Source: Pseudotabrizicola algicola (GTDB lineage: Bacteria; Pseudomonadota; Alphaproteobacteria; Rhodobacterales; Rhodobacteraceae). Taken from it: 64,000 nt of DNA. Location: the NCBI RefSeq assembly GCF_010915705.1, contig NZ_JAAIKE010000001.1, forward strand, positions 930,001 through 994,000, in the 5' to 3' direction. The notes beneath the pieces were generated by a model. It did not search any database. It was not told the DNA's origin and worked only from the letters and a program-made list of their open reading frames with translations. The stretch's first letter is position 1; every line of letters begins with the position of its first letter. The position numbers and the translations under genes are program-made. Of the stretch, positions 22,979 to 31,278 are shown piece by piece.

Positions 22979-24179
22979 TGTCGTCTTTCAGGATGCCCCA
23001 GAGGCGCAGATACTTCTCGCCGATCAGGCGCTCTTGCGCCGTCATGTCCTTCAGATTGCAGCCGTGCGGCATCGTGACGTTGAGGGCCAGCGACTTGCCA
23101 CGACCGCCGGAGGGGCCCGGATGGAACTTGATGGTGAAGCGTGCGCGGGTAATCACCCATTCCGGCACGTCACCTGCGTGACCGAACACATGGGCACCGC
23201 CCCCGATGTCCAGTCCGATACGGTGTTCCGCCATCTGCCAGATCGTACGGTCGGCGCCCGACATGGATTCAAGCGTGATGCGCTCCTTTGCGTCGCCGAG
23301 ATCCATCAGACGCAGTTCCTTGACTGTCACGCTGGCAATCCCGTCGGCAGGGTCGGTCGGGAAGTCGAACGGCCGCAGCAACATGCTGAGGTCGAATTCG
23401 CGCAGCGGCAGCGACTGGTCCTCACCAAGGGTGATCCCGAGCAGATCGCGCGCCATGAACCGGGTCAGATCGATCCGGTCCTCGCGGGTCTTAGCCACAA
23501 CTTCGATCACGCCAGTCGCAGCTTCATAGGTCAGCGCAGCTTCGAAGACAGGTTTCACGATCCGGCGTGACAAGGTGCTGTTGGCATCGAAGCCCAGCAT
23601 GTCCTCAGGACGCCCCTCCCGGTAGACCGCGACCTGAACAAGTTCGCATTCTTCACCATCGAGGATCACCCGGTGGCGGTCGAAGATGTCGACATGGACA
23701 TTGGGCGTCTCAAACCGAGCCCGGATTGCCGCCGTAAACGCCGCGAGCGAGATCGGGTCCTTTTTCACCTCCAGATCGGCATCGACGCCAAACCCGCTCC
23801 AGGACCGCGTCCGGCGACGTTCGTCGTTGTAGCGCACCTCTTCCGCGAGACGGAAACGATCAGGCTCCTTCAAAAAAACCCACAGCGAGCGATTGTTGGC
23901 CCCCTCCAGCGCGTCGAACACAGCGCGGTTTTGCACGACGTTCTGCAAGGCGTTCTGCCCCGGTTCATCAGCGAGAGCCGCGACACGGCCGGCATCAAGG
24001 ACGACGCGCTGCTTTTCGTCGTCGGACATGCCGTCCACGGCCTTGATCAGCGGCTCGACGACGTCCGGCTCGGGCTTGGTCCAATCGACAGGCGCGAGCG
24101 AGGTGAAAGCGCCGGCAGTGAAGTAGTCCTGCAAACGGGTAACGGGGGTCTTGCGGAGGAATGCAGCAATGGAGGTCAT
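22953..24179 (-). CDS. Unknown protein, 408 aa, first gene of the immunity-region pair
   Basis: No family is recognised. The protein is acidic and soluble. Notable stretches are FLRKTPVTRLQDYFTAGAFT at the start, a helical region around residues 50-110, ISLAAFTAAIRARFETPNVH near residue 145, DRIDLTRFMARDLLGITLGE near residue 240, and RFTIKFHPGPSGGRGKSLAL near residue 355. The Gly-rich GPSGGRGKS run resembles a P-loop by eye but is not in a normal Walker A setting. Its start faces the operator pair at 24237-24303, 60 bases away. It may be a defence, lysogeny or stress gene carried by the prophage; the sequence does not decide. Confidence 0.75.
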   Translation of the reverse strand: MTSIAAFLRKTPVTRLQDYFTAGAFTSLAPVDWTKPEPDVVEPLIKAVDGMSDDEKQRVVLDAGRVAALADEPGQNALQNVVQNRAVFDALEGANNRSLWVFLKEPDRFRLAEEVRYNDERRRTRSWSGFGVDADLEVKKDPISLAAFTAAIRARFETPNVHVDIFDRHRVILDGEECELVQVAVYREGRPEDMLGFDANSTLSRRIVKPVFEAALTYEAATGVIEVVAKTREDRIDLTRFMARDLLGITLGEDQSLPLREFDLSMLLRPFDFPTDPADGIASVTVKELRLMDLGDAKERITLESMSGADRTIWQMAEHRIGLDIGGGAHVFGHAGDVPEWVITRARFTIKFHPGPSGGRGKSLALNVTMPHGCNLKDMTAQERLIGEKYLRLWGILKDDNDEGDILE

Positions 24180-24236
24180 GCGGGGCCCTTTCTTGGCCGG
24201 GAGGAGGAGGGAATCAGCGCGGCGCGATACGCTGAC

Positions 24237-24303
24237 GTTCGATATATACCGAACAAATCGCCGAGTCTACTTGCGCGGCACATTTTTGTTCGGCATATCG
24301 AAC
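24237..24303. promoter_or_regulatory. Two palindromic operators between divergent units
   Basis: Operator 1 at 24237-24254 is GTTCGATATATACCGAAC and operator 2 at 24288-24303 is GTTCGGCATATCGAAC. Both have GTTCG and CGAAC arms, with centres of 8 and 6 bases. They lie 33 bases apart between the start of the leftward unknown pair (24179) and the XRE gene (24340). This is the layout expected if the XRE protein represses both directions. Promoter elements probably overlap the operators. Confidence 0.75.
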
Positions 24304-24339
24304 GCACGTCCTGAACCCAAGGAAACCAAGGATGAAACG

Positions 24340-24660
24340 ATGACCACGTCCCTCGGCGCGAAGATCAAGCGCCACCGCCAGGAAAAGGGATACTCCCTCG
24401 ACAAGCTCGCCGAGCTGACCGACTCGAGTAAGAGCTACATCTGGGAGTTGGAAAATCGCGATACCCGCAAGCCGTCAGGTGAAAAGCTGACACGTATCGC
24501 CCAAGCCCTCGAGGTCACGACCGATTACCTGCTCGACGAGAGCGAGGAGCCCAGTGATCAGGTGCTGAAGGAAGCATTCTTCCGAAAGTTCAGCAAGCTT
24601 GCCCCGGAGGACCAGCAGAAGATCAACCAGATGATCGACATGTGGGGGAAGAAGGATTGA
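24340..24660 (+). CDS. XRE family repressor
   Basis: A 106-residue regulator with a classic XRE helix-turn-helix at residues 5-65 (GAKIKRHRQEKGYSLDKLAE, then LTDSSKSYIWELENRDTRKP). A short C-terminal tail with EEPSDQVLKEAFFRKF follows. AAGGA lies 7 bases ahead of the ATG. The stop overlaps the start of the ImmA/IrrE gene, giving an ImmR-ImmA-type pair: the repressor holds target promoters off and the protease destroys it on an inducing signal, as in ICEBs1 (established example). The two palindromes directly upstream are its probable binding sites. Confidence 0.9.
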   Translation: MTTSLGAKIKRHRQEKGYSLDKLAELTDSSKSYIWELENRDTRKPSGEKLTRIAQALEVTTDYLLDESEEPSDQVLKEAFFRKFSKLAPEDQQKINQMIDMWGKKD

Positions 24661-25574
24661 GCCTGCCGACGACGCCGCAGAGCTGGGCTAACCGCCTGAC
24701 GAAGATCCTGTCCTTGCATCAGGCTGCGCACGGGTTGCCGCGGTTCCCCATCGATGTGGCAGCGTTGGCGCAGGATTTCTCGCAGCAGGTCTTTCCGGAG
24801 GCGCCGATTACCATTGTGAAGGGGCTTCAGCTCTCAAAGGGCGTCGAAGGCATGCTGATGCCGCACCCCAGCGGCTCTGGCGAGTGGGGCATCGTCTATA
24901 ATGAGAGCATCCGGTCTACAGGGCGGCGCAACTTCACACTGGCGCATGAACTGGGGCACTACCTTCTGCATCGGCAGACCAACCCGCGCGGCCTACAATG
25001 CACCAATCGCAACATGGCCGAATGGGATGAAGCCAGAAATAGGATTGAGGGCGAGGCCAACACCTTTGCCTCGTACCTGCTGATGCCGTTGGATGACTTC
25101 CGCGCCCAGATCAAGGGACGGGTAATCGACATCGACGTGATGACCGAGTTGTCGGACCGCTATGCCGTGTCCCTGACGGCGGCGATCCTGAAGTGGATGA
25201 CCATCACCGACAAGCGCGCCATGATCGTGGTCGGCAAGGAAGGCTTCATCGATTGGGCTTGGTCCAGCGAGCCGTTATTGAGATCCGGTGTATTCTATCG
25301 CGCACGGCAGGAAGTGACCGAGTTGCCGCCAACGTCATTGGCAGCGCAGGAAGTGGACTCGGATACGGGGCGCCACGGCCATCACCACCCGGCAGGTGTC
25401 TGGCTTGGCTCCGAGCCGGTGCGTGAAATGACCGTGTTCTCGCCCGGCAAAGAGATGTCGATTTCGCTGCTGCTCTATCCCGACCGCGTGCCATCGCGGT
25501 GGGAGATGGCCGAGCTCGAGGAAGAGCCAACACTCGACACGTTCGACAAGTTCATGGGCGACAAAGCGCGCTGA
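24657..25574 (+). CDS. ImmA/IrrE family metallopeptidase
   Basis: A 305-residue protein with the zinc protease motif in FTLAHELGHYLLHRQ near residue 97 and the third ligand region in IEGEANTFASYLLMPLDDFR near residue 133. The C-terminal half (residues 170-300) is a less conserved domain that may sense the inducing signal. TTG at 24657, overlapping the XRE stop as TTGA and preceded by GAAGAAGG, is preferred; an in-frame ATG at 24642 lies inside the XRE gene. Family members cleave the partner XRE repressor. It probably switches on the two unknown leftward genes, or prophage excision. Confidence 0.9.
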   Translation: MSLPTTPQSWANRLTKILSLHQAAHGLPRFPIDVAALAQDFSQQVFPEAPITIVKGLQLSKGVEGMLMPHPSGSGEWGIVYNESIRSTGRRNFTLAHELGHYLLHRQTNPRGLQCTNRNMAEWDEARNRIEGEANTFASYLLMPLDDFRAQIKGRVIDIDVMTELSDRYAVSLTAAILKWMTITDKRAMIVVGKEGFIDWAWSSEPLLRSGVFYRARQEVTELPPTSLAAQEVDSDTGRHGHHHPAGVWLGSEPVREMTVFSPGKEMSISLLLYPDRVPSRWEMAELEEEPTLDTFDKFMGDKAR

Positions 25575-25739
25575 TTCGCGCCCGGAACAGTCTACGTCAG
25601 CCATGGAGGCGACGGAGCGCATGCGCAGATTTGCGCGGTGCTTCTCATAAGCCGAGACTGTCCACAAGATATTGAAAGACTTGTGCTTTCCGGATTTCGC
25701 GATACCTTTTGACCATCATCCCAATCGCGAAAAGTCGCC

Positions 25740-25988
25740 ATGTCATCCACTCTCGAAGGCCCGGTTTCGGGGCCCAACCCCCTATGCCCTGAGCGCATGT
25801 CATCCGAGGCGCGCCTTGCCGAGATCGGCCGCATCCTAGCCGCTGGGGTAATGCGGCTGAACGCTGCACAGTCCAGCGGTTTATCTGTCGAGAACGGAGA
25901 CAGTTTCGTGGACTTCTCGCCCCGAAAGAGCGGTGGTCGTCGTGCAAAACGTATCCGCATCGGAGGAATTCATGAAGCATCACAATAA
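25740..25988 (+). CDS. Small protein of the integration cassette, 82 aa
   Basis: An 82-residue protein whose core, EARLAEIGRILAAGVMRLNA then QSSGLSVENGDSFVDFSPRK, matches a small protein that regularly precedes DUF2924 and recombinase genes in alphaproteobacterial elements. Its function is unknown; it may help recombination directionality (inference from position). It overlaps the DUF2924 gene by 17 bases. The next two genes also overlap each other, so the cassette is translated as a coupled set. Confidence 0.75.
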   Translation: MSSTLEGPVSGPNPLCPERMSSEARLAEIGRILAAGVMRLNAAQSSGLSVENGDSFVDFSPRKSGGRRAKRIRIGGIHEASQ

Positions 25989-26472
25989 GATAGTTTCCAT
26001 CCAACCGGGCAATGACCCAAGCCTGGACCAGACGGTGCTGTCACGCCTGGCCGCTCTGAAGGAGATGTCGGTCAAGGAGCTGAAAGCCGAATGGGAAAAG
26101 CTCATCGGCACCTCGGCACCGAACAACAGCCGGGCGTTTCTTGAACTGCGGATCGCCTATCGGCTTCAGGAACTGACCTACGGCGGCCCCGACCGGGACA
26201 CGCGGCGTATGCTGGACTTGCTGGCCGACGAGGTCGAAGGCCACGCCCGGCGCAAACATCAGATCGCCGATCCCCGCAATCCGGTGGCGGGCACGAAGCT
26301 GCTGCGCGAATGGGACGGCGTCGAGCACACCGTGACCGTGCTAAAGGACGGCTTCGACTGGCAGGGACGCAAGTTCAAATCGCTCTCCGCCGTCGCCCGC
26401 GAAATCACTGGCACCCGATGGAACGGGTACCGTTTCTTTGGCCTGCGCGAGCGCAAGCGGGAGGAGGCATGA
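25972..26472 (+). CDS. DUF2924 domain protein
   Basis: A 166-residue DUF2924 protein: VLSRLAALKEMSVKELKAEW, then ELRIAYRLQELTYGGPDRDT, and the C-terminal motif REWDGVEHTVTVLKDGFDWQ, followed by SLSAVAREITGTRWNGYRFF. The C-terminal part resembles DNA-binding modules that accompany serine recombinases. GGAGG lies ahead of the ATG at 25972. Its stop overlaps the recombinase start (ATGA). DUF2924 genes are known chiefly as companions of large serine recombinases on alphaproteobacterial mobile elements; a recombination accessory role is likely but unproven. Confidence 0.88.
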   Translation: MKHHNKIVSIQPGNDPSLDQTVLSRLAALKEMSVKELKAEWEKLIGTSAPNNSRAFLELRIAYRLQELTYGGPDRDTRRMLDLLADEVEGHARRKHQIADPRNPVAGTKLLREWDGVEHTVTVLKDGFDWQGRKFKSLSAVAREITGTRWNGYRFFGLRERKREEA

Positions 26473-27797
26473 TGCAGCTGGACAGTCGCCCGAACCGCCG
26501 CCTGCGCTGCGCCATCTACACCCGCAAGTCGAGCGAGGAAGGGCTCGACATGGAATTCAACAGTCTCGACGCGCAGCGGGAGGCCTGCGAGGCCTATATC
26601 GTCAGCCAGCGCTCCGAGGGCTGGGTTGCCACGCGCGAGCGCTATGACGACGGTGGGTTTTCCGGTGGAAATCTTGACCGGCCCGGCCTGAAACAGCTTC
26701 TTGCCGATATCGATGATGGTCTGATCGACGTCGTGGTGGTCTACAAGATCGACCGCCTCAGTCGTTCGCTGATGGATTTCTCCAAGCTGGTCGAGGTGTT
26801 CGACCGCAACGGCGTGACCTTCGTCTCGGTGACGCAGTCATTCAACACGACCACCTCTATGGGACGGCTGACGCTAAACATTCTGCTGTCCTTCGCCCAG
26901 TTCGAACGCGAGGTCATCGGCGAACGCATCCGCGATAAGGTGGCGGCCTCGCGCAAGCGCGGGATCTGGATGGGGGGCTATGTGCCCCTCGGCTACGATG
27001 TGCAGGACCGAAAGCTGGTGGTGAACGAGGCGGAGGCCGCCTCGGTGCGCCGGATCTTCGAACGGTTCATTGAGCTTGGCTCCGCTACGGTACTGGCGCG
27101 GGAACTGCGCCGTGAGGGCTTCCGCAACAAGCAGGGCACGCTGATCGACAAGGGCTACCTCTATCGGTTGCTCAATAACCGGGTTTACCGGGGCGAAGCT
27201 CTGCACAAGGGCAAGTCCTATCCGGGCGAACATGCCGCCATCATCGAAGCCGACCTCTGGGACAGCGCCCATTCCATTTTGCAGGAAAGCCCGCGCAAGC
27301 GTGCCAACAACAGCCGCGCCCAGACACCAGCGCTGCTGAAGGGGTTAATTTTCAGCGAGAACGGCGCGGCCATGACGCCAACGAGCACCAAGAAGGGGGC
27401 CAAGCTCTACCGCTACTACGTCTCAATGGATGTGATCCGGAACCGCGAGACCGGCGAGGAGACCGCGCCGATGCGGCTCGCCGCCGGAATGGTCGAGGAC
27501 GCGGTCGTGACCGAAGTGCGGCGCATCCTGCAAACGCCCGAAGTTGTCACGCAGGTGTTGGCCGCCCTGAAACGCGACGGCCTTGGGGCATACGAGGCGG
27601 ATGCCATCGCTGCTCTGCACGAGTTCAAGGCTCTCTGGTCACAACTCTTCCCAGCCGAACAGGCCCGCATCATCCAGCTTCTGGTGCGGCGCGTCACGGT
27701 CACCGCCGCTGGGCTCGAGGTCGACATTCGCCGCGAGGGGATTGCGGGCGTCATCCGCGAGATGGTGGCTCCACGCCGGATGGAGGCTGCAGAATGA
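26469..27797 (+). CDS. Large serine recombinase (integrase)
   Basis: A 442-residue serine recombinase. The resolvase domain (residues 10-160) has the catalytic Ser at about residue 21 in AIYTRKSSEEGLDMEF, plus YKIDRLSRSLMDFSKLVEVF and FAQFEREVIGERIRDKVAAS. A recombinase DNA-binding domain (residues 170-280) contains VNEAEAASVRRIFERFIELG and RGEALHKGKSYPGEHAA. The zinc-ribbon position (ALLKGLIFSENGAAMTPTST) lacks the usual Cys residues. It catalyses integration and excision at att sites. Start 26469 overlaps the DUF2924 stop; MM allows 26472 as well. Confidence 0.95.
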   Translation: MMQLDSRPNRRLRCAIYTRKSSEEGLDMEFNSLDAQREACEAYIVSQRSEGWVATRERYDDGGFSGGNLDRPGLKQLLADIDDGLIDVVVVYKIDRLSRSLMDFSKLVEVFDRNGVTFVSVTQSFNTTTSMGRLTLNILLSFAQFEREVIGERIRDKVAASRKRGIWMGGYVPLGYDVQDRKLVVNEAEAASVRRIFERFIELGSATVLARELRREGFRNKQGTLIDKGYLYRLLNNRVYRGEALHKGKSYPGEHAAIIEADLWDSAHSILQESPRKRANNSRAQTPALLKGLIFSENGAAMTPTSTKKGAKLYRYYVSMDVIRNRETGEETAPMRLAAGMVEDAVVTEVRRILQTPEVVTQVLAALKRDGLGAYEADAIAALHEFKALWSQLFPAEQARIIQLLVRRVTVTAAGLEVDIRREGIAGVIREMVAPRRMEAAE

Positions 27798-28198
27798 TCA
27801 AACCGGACGACACGATCCGCGTGCTGATCCCGTTGAAGGTGCGCAAGAAGAACGGGCGGCCGAAGATCTTGCCGCCCGCCGACTATCGACCGAGCGAGGA
27901 TCAGGCGCAGGATCCGCACATCCTGCGCGCAATCGGCCGCGCATGGGGGTGGCGGCGGCGCATGGATGCCGGTGAGTTCGCCACCATTCAGGAACTTGCC
28001 GAGGCCGTGGGACTGGCCGAACGCCATGTCAGCCGCCAGCTCAGGTTGGCATATCTGGCACCCGAGGTGCTGAAGCGGCTGACTTGCGGGCGAGAGGCGT
28101 CGGCAGTCAGCCTCTATGATCTGTGCTTTCTGGCGGGCGAAACCTGGGTGGAGCAAGTGGAGCACTCCGTCGGCAACGCATTGGCTAGAATGACGTGA
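27794..28198 (+). CDS. Recombinase-associated HTH protein
   Basis: A 134-residue protein starting in the ATGA overlap with the recombinase stop. The middle holds a helix-turn-helix, ATIQELAEAVGLAERHVSRQ, followed by LRLAYLAPEVLKRLTCGREA, which resembles the HTH and following helices of ParB-like proteins. It is a common last gene of the DUF2924-recombinase cassette. It might act as a recombination directionality or att-binding factor; this is inferred from linkage only. It is the last gene I assign to the prophage. Confidence 0.82.
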   Translation: MIKPDDTIRVLIPLKVRKKNGRPKILPPADYRPSEDQAQDPHILRAIGRAWGWRRRMDAGEFATIQELAEAVGLAERHVSRQLRLAYLAPEVLKRLTCGREASAVSLYDLCFLAGETWVEQVEHSVGNALARMT

Positions 28199-28426
28199 TC
28201 AGCCCAGAGCATTCGTTAGAGTAAGCATCAGCGGCGAGGGGTTACTTCTTAAATGCGGTCGATCAGAAGTGGGAAGGAATGGTTTAGCCGCTGTGGCCTG
28301 ACTTTGTTCTAGCCTCACGCGGCTCAGGGCAGTGATCGTAGCGCGTAGGTCATGTAAGACTGCACTCTTACAGAAATGCAGCCCTAGTCGGCCAGAGCGT
28401 CCGGCAACTTCGGACGGAGACGCGGC
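28199..28426. other. Prophage-chromosome junction region
   Basis: No gene lies here. This 228-base gap separates the last recombinase-cassette gene from bioZ and should contain the right attachment site. A stem-loop at 28353-28372 (TGTAAGA, six bases, TCTTACA) is the only clear structure; it lies after the convergent bioZ stop and could be a weak terminator. The att core cannot be defined without the left end. Confidence 0.55.
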
Positions 28427-29410
28427 TCAGTTCTGCCAAGCCATGGCGCCCCATATTGTGCCGGCACCGAAGGCTGACAGCAGGACCGGGCCGTTGTCCA
28501 GCAATCCACCCTCTGCATGGTGGCAGGACAGGGCGAGGGGGATCGTTGCAGCCGAGGAATTGCCGTGCAGTGACAAGGTACCAAGGCGCGGCGTGTTCCC
28601 CAGCCCCAGCCGCCCCGCAACTTGGTCGAGAATGCGACCATTGGCCTGGTGCGGCATCCAGAACCCAAGGTCGTATGGGTGTAAACCTGCACGTCGAAGC
28701 GCCTCCGCGCTGGAGGTCGCCATGCATTCCACCGCCCGGGCAAAGACGGCGCGACCGTTTCGCATCTGCATCCGGGCTTCGATCGGCGTGCCGGGAACAT
28801 CTGGGGTGCGGCTGCCGCCTCTTTCGATCAGGATCTCATCGTATAGCCCTCCATCAGACCCGAGGACCACCGAAAGCGGGCCTCGGCCCGGATCAGCGCA
28901 GGGCGCCACCACGACCGCCCCCGCTGCATCAGCAAAAAGCGCCCGCGTGCTGGCATCCTTGGGGTCGATGCGGCGGGATAGAATGTTGGCTGCGATCACC
29001 AGAACCGGCTGTCCCGTCAGCCGGGCATGGCCTGCTGCGAGGGCGAGAGCATGAAGAAACCCCGAACAGGCCCCTGCGATATCGACGGCGCCGCAAGACA
29101 ACCCTAGGCGATGCGCAACCAAAGGCGCCGTCGGCGGCAAGAGGTGATCTGGCGTCGACGTGGCCAGTAGCAAGAGGCCGATCTCCCTCACCTCCAAGCC
29201 CGCATTTTGCAGCGCCATGGCTCCGGCAGGCACCGCCAGATCGCTCAACGCCTGACCGGGGCTGGCATAATGCCTGGCAGAAATGCCGGTACGGGCCAGG
29301 ATCCAGCCCGGTGCCAAGCCCAGATCTGCCTCGATCTCGGCATTGGTCACCACCCGCTCGGGCAGATAATGGCCGAAGCCCGCCCAGCACAGACCGTCAG
29401 CCGAAGGCAT
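28427..29410 (-). CDS. bioZ: BioZ, beta-ketoacyl-ACP synthase III-like pimeloyl enzyme
   Basis: A 327-residue KAS III-family enzyme. VDIAGACSGFLHALALAAGH holds the active Cys, FWMPHQANGRILDQ the His, and SLHGNSSAATIPLALSC the Asn. In alphaproteobacterial biotin operons this gene is bioZ, which condenses glutaryl-CoA with malonyl-ACP to start pimeloyl-ACP synthesis without BioC/BioH (established for this family). It is the last gene of bioBFDAZ and overlaps the bioA stop. Start 29410 (MPSADGLCW) has GAGG six bases upstream; ATG 29434 is in frame but lacks one. No bioC or bioH is seen nearby. Confidence 0.9.
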   Translation of the reverse strand: MPSADGLCWAGFGHYLPERVVTNAEIEADLGLAPGWILARTGISARHYASPGQALSDLAVPAGAMALQNAGLEVREIGLLLLATSTPDHLLPPTAPLVAHRLGLSCGAVDIAGACSGFLHALALAAGHARLTGQPVLVIAANILSRRIDPKDASTRALFADAAGAVVVAPCADPGRGPLSVVLGSDGGLYDEILIERGGSRTPDVPGTPIEARMQMRNGRAVFARAVECMATSSAEALRRAGLHPYDLGFWMPHQANGRILDQVAGRLGLGNTPRLGTLSLHGNSSAATIPLALSCHHAEGGLLDNGPVLLSAFGAGTIWGAMAWQN

Positions 29411-30653
29411 CGGCAGCCTCGGCGATTGCGTCATGGCAGGCGGCCAGTTCGTCGCCCGTGCTGCAATAAGGCGGCAAGAGATAGACGGTCTGACCGATCG
29501 GCCGGATCAGGAGGTTACGGGACTGGAAGAAGCCCATCAGTTCGGGCGTAATCTCGGCCATGTAACCCTCACGGGGGGGGCCGATCTCGGCAGCGAGGAT
29601 GGTGCCAAGACTGCGCACGCCCGTCAGCCCCTTCACCCCCGCCAGTCTGCTCACGGCTTCGGCCTGAAGGGCCGAAACGGCGTCTATGCGAGACTGCACG
29701 GGTTCATCCTCCCAAATGCTGAGGTTGGCCGCAGCCGCCGCACAGGCGATCGGATTGGCGGTATAAGAGGAGGAATGAAAGAAGGTTCGGCGTCGGTCAG
29801 TGGACCAGTGGGACTGGAAGATTTCCTCGCGACACAAGGTGACTGCCAAAGGCAGATGACCGCCGGTTATGCCCTTGGACAGGCAAAGGATATCGGGCCG
29901 CACCTCGGCATGATCGCAGGCGAGAAAACGCCCAGTGCGGCCCCAGCCGGTCATAACCTCGTCGGCAATCAGAAGAACGCCATACCGGGCACAGATCGCT
30001 GCCATTTCAACCAGAACCTCGGGCCGGTAGCACCGCATCCCGGCCGCGCCCTGCACGAGGGGTTCGATCAGCAAGGCCGCAGTATCAGAGCGGCGCGCCA
30101 GTGCCTCCAGCGCGTCGATGGTCGCCTGCTCGTGGCCTTCGGAGGGAAAGGGCAGCCGATCGACGGCGAATAGCAAAGGCTCGTAGGGCTGGGTAAAGGC
30201 ACCGGTTTCGCCCGTGGACATGGTGCCGACAGTGTCGCCATGATAGCCGTTTTGCAGCACAATCACCCGATGACGGGCCTCACCGCGGTGATGAAAATGA
30301 CCAAGTGCCATCTTCAAGGCCACCTCGACCGAGGTCGACCCGGAATCGCTGAAAAAAACACGTGTCAAGGTGTCGGGCACCCGTGCCATCAAGCGGCGGG
30401 CAAAATCTTCGGCAGGCTCATGGCTGTAACCTGCGAAGATCACCTGATCCAGCCGCCCCGCCTGGTCGCGGATGGCCGCTACAATTGCAGGATGGCAATG
30501 GCCATGGGTCGTCACCCACCAGGATGAGATCGCATCGAAGACGGGCGTGCCGTCCGCATCCATCAGCCAGGCCCCCTTGGCCGAGGCGATCGGGCGCATT
30601 CGGGGAAAGAGGGCATGTTGCGTGAAGGGATGCCAGATTGGAGAATGAGTCAT
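29397..30653 (-). CDS. bioA: Adenosylmethionine-8-amino-7-oxononanoate aminotransferase
   Basis: A 418-residue class III PLP aminotransferase. It converts KAPA to DAPA using S-adenosylmethionine as amino donor, in the cytoplasm. Signatures are IWHPFTQHALFPRMRPIASA at the start, ISSWWVTTHGHCHPAIVAAI, LLIADEVMTGWGRTGRFLAC and the PLP lysine in DILCLSKGITGGHLPLAVTL. Length is normal. It lies 9 bases after bioD in the leftward biotin operon and overlaps bioZ at its 3' end. No frameshift or missing key residue. Confidence 0.97.
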   Translation of the reverse strand: MTHSPIWHPFTQHALFPRMRPIASAKGAWLMDADGTPVFDAISSWWVTTHGHCHPAIVAAIRDQAGRLDQVIFAGYSHEPAEDFARRLMARVPDTLTRVFFSDSGSTSVEVALKMALGHFHHRGEARHRVIVLQNGYHGDTVGTMSTGETGAFTQPYEPLLFAVDRLPFPSEGHEQATIDALEALARRSDTAALLIEPLVQGAAGMRCYRPEVLVEMAAICARYGVLLIADEVMTGWGRTGRFLACDHAEVRPDILCLSKGITGGHLPLAVTLCREEIFQSHWSTDRRRTFFHSSSYTANPIACAAAAANLSIWEDEPVQSRIDAVSALQAEAVSRLAGVKGLTGVRSLGTILAAEIGPPREGYMAEITPELMGFFQSRNLLIRPIGQTVYLLPPYCSTGDELAACHDAIAEAADAFG

Positions 30654-30662
30654 CTTGCCGCC

Positions 30663-31277
30663 TTAGAAATCAAAGGTGCCAGGTGGGAAGGCTGCATCGA
30701 ACTGGTCTTGGAAACACGCGGGTTCCAAGACGGGCAACATCGGAAGGCACCCCAAACGACGGACCTTGCCCATGCGCTGGATCGTCTCCTCGACCTCTGG
30801 CTGCGGATCGCCGATGAAGGCCACGCCCAGCACGGTCAGCCCCCGGCTTTCCAGCGCCATTAGCGAAAGCAAGCTGTGGTTGATTGTGCCAAGCCGCGTG
30901 CGGGCGCACAGGATCACAGGACAATTCCAGCGCGCAAAGACATCGAGCATCGTCACGCTGGCGTTCAACGGCACCATGAGTCCACCTGCGCCCTCGATCA
31001 CCAACGGCCGTGTTTCAGGAAGTTGCAAAAGCCGGTCATCGATCCGACGCCCCTCGGCTGCGGCGGCAAGGTGGGGCGAGGCCGGGAGCTGAAGGCGCAG
31101 CGTTTCTGGTAATGTTGGTCGGCCGCTCAGCCGGCGCACGACCTCGCTGTCGGTTTCACTCTCCAGCCCGGATTGTACCGGTTTCCAATAGGTCGCCCGC
31201 AGCTGGCCCGTGAGGCCTGCGGCAAAGACGGTCTTGCCGATATCGGTATCGGTGCCGGTCACGATCACGACACTCAT
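30663..31277 (-). CDS. bioD: Dethiobiotin synthetase
   Basis: A 204-residue ATP-dependent enzyme that closes the ureido ring of dethiobiotin from DAPA and CO2. The P-loop VIVTGTDTDIGKTVFAAGL is at residue 5, WKPVQSGLESETDSEVVRRL near residue 30 carries the catalytic Lys, and VIEGAGGLMVPLN near residue 93 is the second nucleotide motif. Start 31277 (MSVVIVTGT) was chosen since the longer in-frame ORF would extend into bioF; it begins 1 base after the bioF stop, so translation is coupled. Slightly shorter than the E. coli protein. Confidence 0.95.
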   Translation of the reverse strand: MSVVIVTGTDTDIGKTVFAAGLTGQLRATYWKPVQSGLESETDSEVVRRLSGRPTLPETLRLQLPASPHLAAAAEGRRIDDRLLQLPETRPLVIEGAGGLMVPLNASVTMLDVFARWNCPVILCARTRLGTINHSLLSLMALESRGLTVLGVAFIGDPQPEVEETIQRMGKVRRLGCLPMLPVLEPACFQDQFDAAFPPGTFDF

Positions 31278-31278
31278 C

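Larger units (their letters stand above)
1..28198. mobile_element. Lambda-like prophage, left end outside window
   Basis: A continuous block of phage genes runs from a lambda-type capsid gene at the left edge to a large serine recombinase at 26.5-27.8 kb. Most genes point left: capsid, portal, terminase, methyltransferases, primase, helicase, nuclease and Sak4-like ATPase. The regulatory and integration genes at the right end point right. The right boundary is placed after the last integration-cassette gene because biotin synthesis genes begin at 28.4 kb. No tail, lysis or exact attachment sequence is visible here; these would lie left of the window. The gene set appears complete and unbroken over the visible part, so the element could be functional. 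Confidence 0.9.

Noticed and set aside
24340-25574. XRE plus ImmA/IrrE genes as a toxin-antitoxin pair
   Set aside because: The second protein has a clear HELGH metalloprotease motif and a longer sensor-like tail, typical of ImmA repressor-cleaving proteases, and not a RES, COG2856-fusion or Fic-type toxin.
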